Source of the DNA: an uncultured Chloroflexota bacterium
GTDB lineage: Bacteria; Chloroflexota; Limnocylindria; Limnocylindrales; Limnocylindraceae
Length of the DNA: 6,599 nucleotides
Assembly (NCBI GenBank): GCA_903847005.1
Contig: CAINCM010000133.1
Span: 1 to 6,599 of the forward strand
Direction of reading: 5' to 3'
Shown here: positions 5,672-6,599 of the stretch, piece after piece
How the letters are laid out: each line of letters starts with the position of its first letter
How positions within the stretch are numbered: the stretch's first letter is position 1
The notes under the pieces: model-generated
Database searches by the model: none
What the model was told of the DNA's origin: nothing
The model's input: only the letters and a program-made list of their open reading frames with translations
Made by a program: the position numbers and the translations under genes

Positions 5672-6599
5672 GCCGCAGCAGCCATCCAGAGCCGTGCACG
5701 GGGCGCACGCCGGCGGGACCGCTCCCAGACGGTTCGCGCATCCGCGTGCTCCAGCTCCTCGCCACCGGGACGAACGGCGGCGCGCAGGAGAGCCTCGTCA
5801 ACACGGTGTTGCGGCTCGACGGCTCGCGCCACGATGTCCACGTCGTGTCGCTCTCACACGGGAGCACCGTCAAGCGGCTCGAGCGCCTCAAGGTTCCTGT
5901 CGAGGTGATCGAAGACGAACACGATGACCGTGCGGCCGCCGCGCTTGCGGAACGGATGATTGCGCTCGAGACCCAGGTGGTCCACGCACACATGTTCCGC
6001 GCGGAAGTGGTTGCCGTGTACGCGGCAGACTTGGTGGAGAAGCGCACCGGATCGCGCCCGCTCGTTGTCTCCACCCTCCACTCCAGCCGCTTCCGCTCTG
6101 CAGAGGATCGCGAGTTGCTGGAGAAGCTGACACCGCGCATCGACTGGCTGATCGCCGTGAGCGATGCGATCGTGCGCAAGATCGTGGCGGAGAATCGCGA
6201 CACCACCAACATCAGCAGGATCTACAACGGCGTAGACCTGGAGCGCTTCGACGAGGCGCCGGGGCGCGACGTGGTGCGCAAGGAGTTCGGCATCCCCGCA
6301 GACGCGCCGGTTGCGGTCTCCATCGGCCGCCTCGAGCCGGAGAAGGGGCACCCCACGCTCATCGAGGCCTGGCCGCTCGTGCACCACCACTTCCCCCAGG
6401 CACGCCTCCTGATCGCAGGCGAGGGCTCCGAGCGAGACCGTCTCGAAGGGCTCGCCGCCGCCCACCTGCGCAGCGAACTCTGCTGCGACAGCGTCGCCTT
6501 CCTCGGGCGTCGCGATGACATCCCTGCCGTGCTGGCCGCGGCGGATGTGGTGGCCATGCCGAGCTACCGCGAGGCGCAGGGGATCGCCATCCTCGAAGC
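5668..6599 (+). CDS. GT4 family glycosyltransferase (N-terminal part, runs off the window)
   Basis: An open frame of 310 complete codons with no stop before the window edge; complete GT4 enzymes have about 370-400 residues, so perhaps 60-90 are missing. GT-B fold retaining glycosyltransferases of this family move a sugar from a nucleotide-sugar to a lipid-linked or glycan acceptor at the cytoplasmic membrane. Visible motifs: NGGAQESLVNTV (36-47) in the N-terminal acceptor domain, VVHAHMFRAE, TLHSSRFRS, LIAVSDAI, YNGVDLERF (186-194), GRLEPEKGH (220-228), LIAGEGSERDRLE, VAFLGRRDDIPAVLAAADV, and the EAQGIAILE E-x7-E motif (302-310) that contacts the donor. The first 24 residues are Pro/Ser/Gly-rich and probably unstructured. 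The start ATG overlaps the GNAT stop (ATGA) and has GGAG 7 nt upstream, so the two genes form one unit. Donor and acceptor sugars cannot be told from the sequence. Confidence 0.94.
   Translation, partial: MSRSSHPEPCTGRTPAGPLPDGSRIRVLQLLATGTNGGAQESLVNTVLRLDGSRHDVHVVSLSHGSTVKRLERLKVPVEVIEDEHDDRAAAALAERMIALETQVVHAHMFRAEVVAVYAADLVEKRTGSRPLVVSTLHSSRFRSAEDRELLEKLTPRIDWLIAVSDAIVRKIVAENRDTTNISRIYNGVDLERFDEAPGRDVVRKEFGIPADAPVAVSIGRLEPEKGHPTLIEAWPLVHHHFPQARLLIAGEGSERDRLEGLAAAHLRSELCCDSVAFLGRRDDIPAVLAAADVVAMPSYREAQGIAILE

Noticed and set aside
1..6599. A new defence or mobile system
   Set aside because: No transposase, integrase, nuclease-toxin pair, repeat-spacer array or direct repeats bounding an insert are visible; every gene falls in a family found widely on chromosomes.

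Overview
The window comes from a high-GC bacterial chromosome (roughly 65% G+C by eye). It is packed with genes: the longest stretch without a gene is 101 bp (3278-3378). It holds eight protein-coding genes, the first and last cut by the window edges. I see no rRNA, tRNA, CRISPR array, insertion sequence or phage gene. The taxon is uncertain. MreB, a compact PHP phosphoesterase of a kind I associate with Chloroflexota, a His-rich lipoprotein of the Chloroflexota/Actinobacteriota type, and apparently leaderless promoters fit Chloroflexota or another high-GC Terrabacteria lineage best. This is inference, not proof.

Layout: (1) 1-2174, plus strand: the 3' end of mreB, a PHP-domain metallophosphoesterase 3 bp later, and a multi-pass membrane protein of the lysylphosphatidylglycerol-synthase/flippase-like family that overlaps the PHP gene by ATGA. 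This looks like one transcription unit. (2) 2171-4571, minus strand, read leftwards: comF-like phosphoribosyltransferase, a small His-rich lipoprotein, then endonuclease IV (nfo) with a long Lys/Arg/Ala tail. The nfo and flippase-like genes converge and share the bases CTAG, each using them for its own TAG stop. (3) 4619-6599, plus strand: a CelD/BioF2-type GNAT acyltransferase and a GT4 glycosyltransferase that overlaps it by ATGA and runs off the window.

How the genes fit together: groups 1 and 3 point to cell-envelope work (shape scaffold, membrane transporter-like protein, glycan acylation and glycosyl transfer). Group 2 mixes DNA repair, a ComF protein (a family linked to DNA uptake and primosome function) and a surface lipoprotein.

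The most interesting regulatory signal is a repeated spacing. Both the GNAT gene and the lipoprotein gene have a TANNNT -10 hexamer exactly 6 nt before the ATG and no Shine-Dalgarno sequence, as expected for leaderless mRNAs. comF, nfo and the GT4 gene instead have clear Shine-Dalgarno motifs. GATC, and CGATCG in particular, is far more frequent than composition predicts. I do not see a clearly novel multi-gene system. The best leads are the uncharacterised His/Cys lipoprotein, the tailed Nfo, the period-8 repeats upstream of nfo, and the mreB-PHP-flippase cluster.
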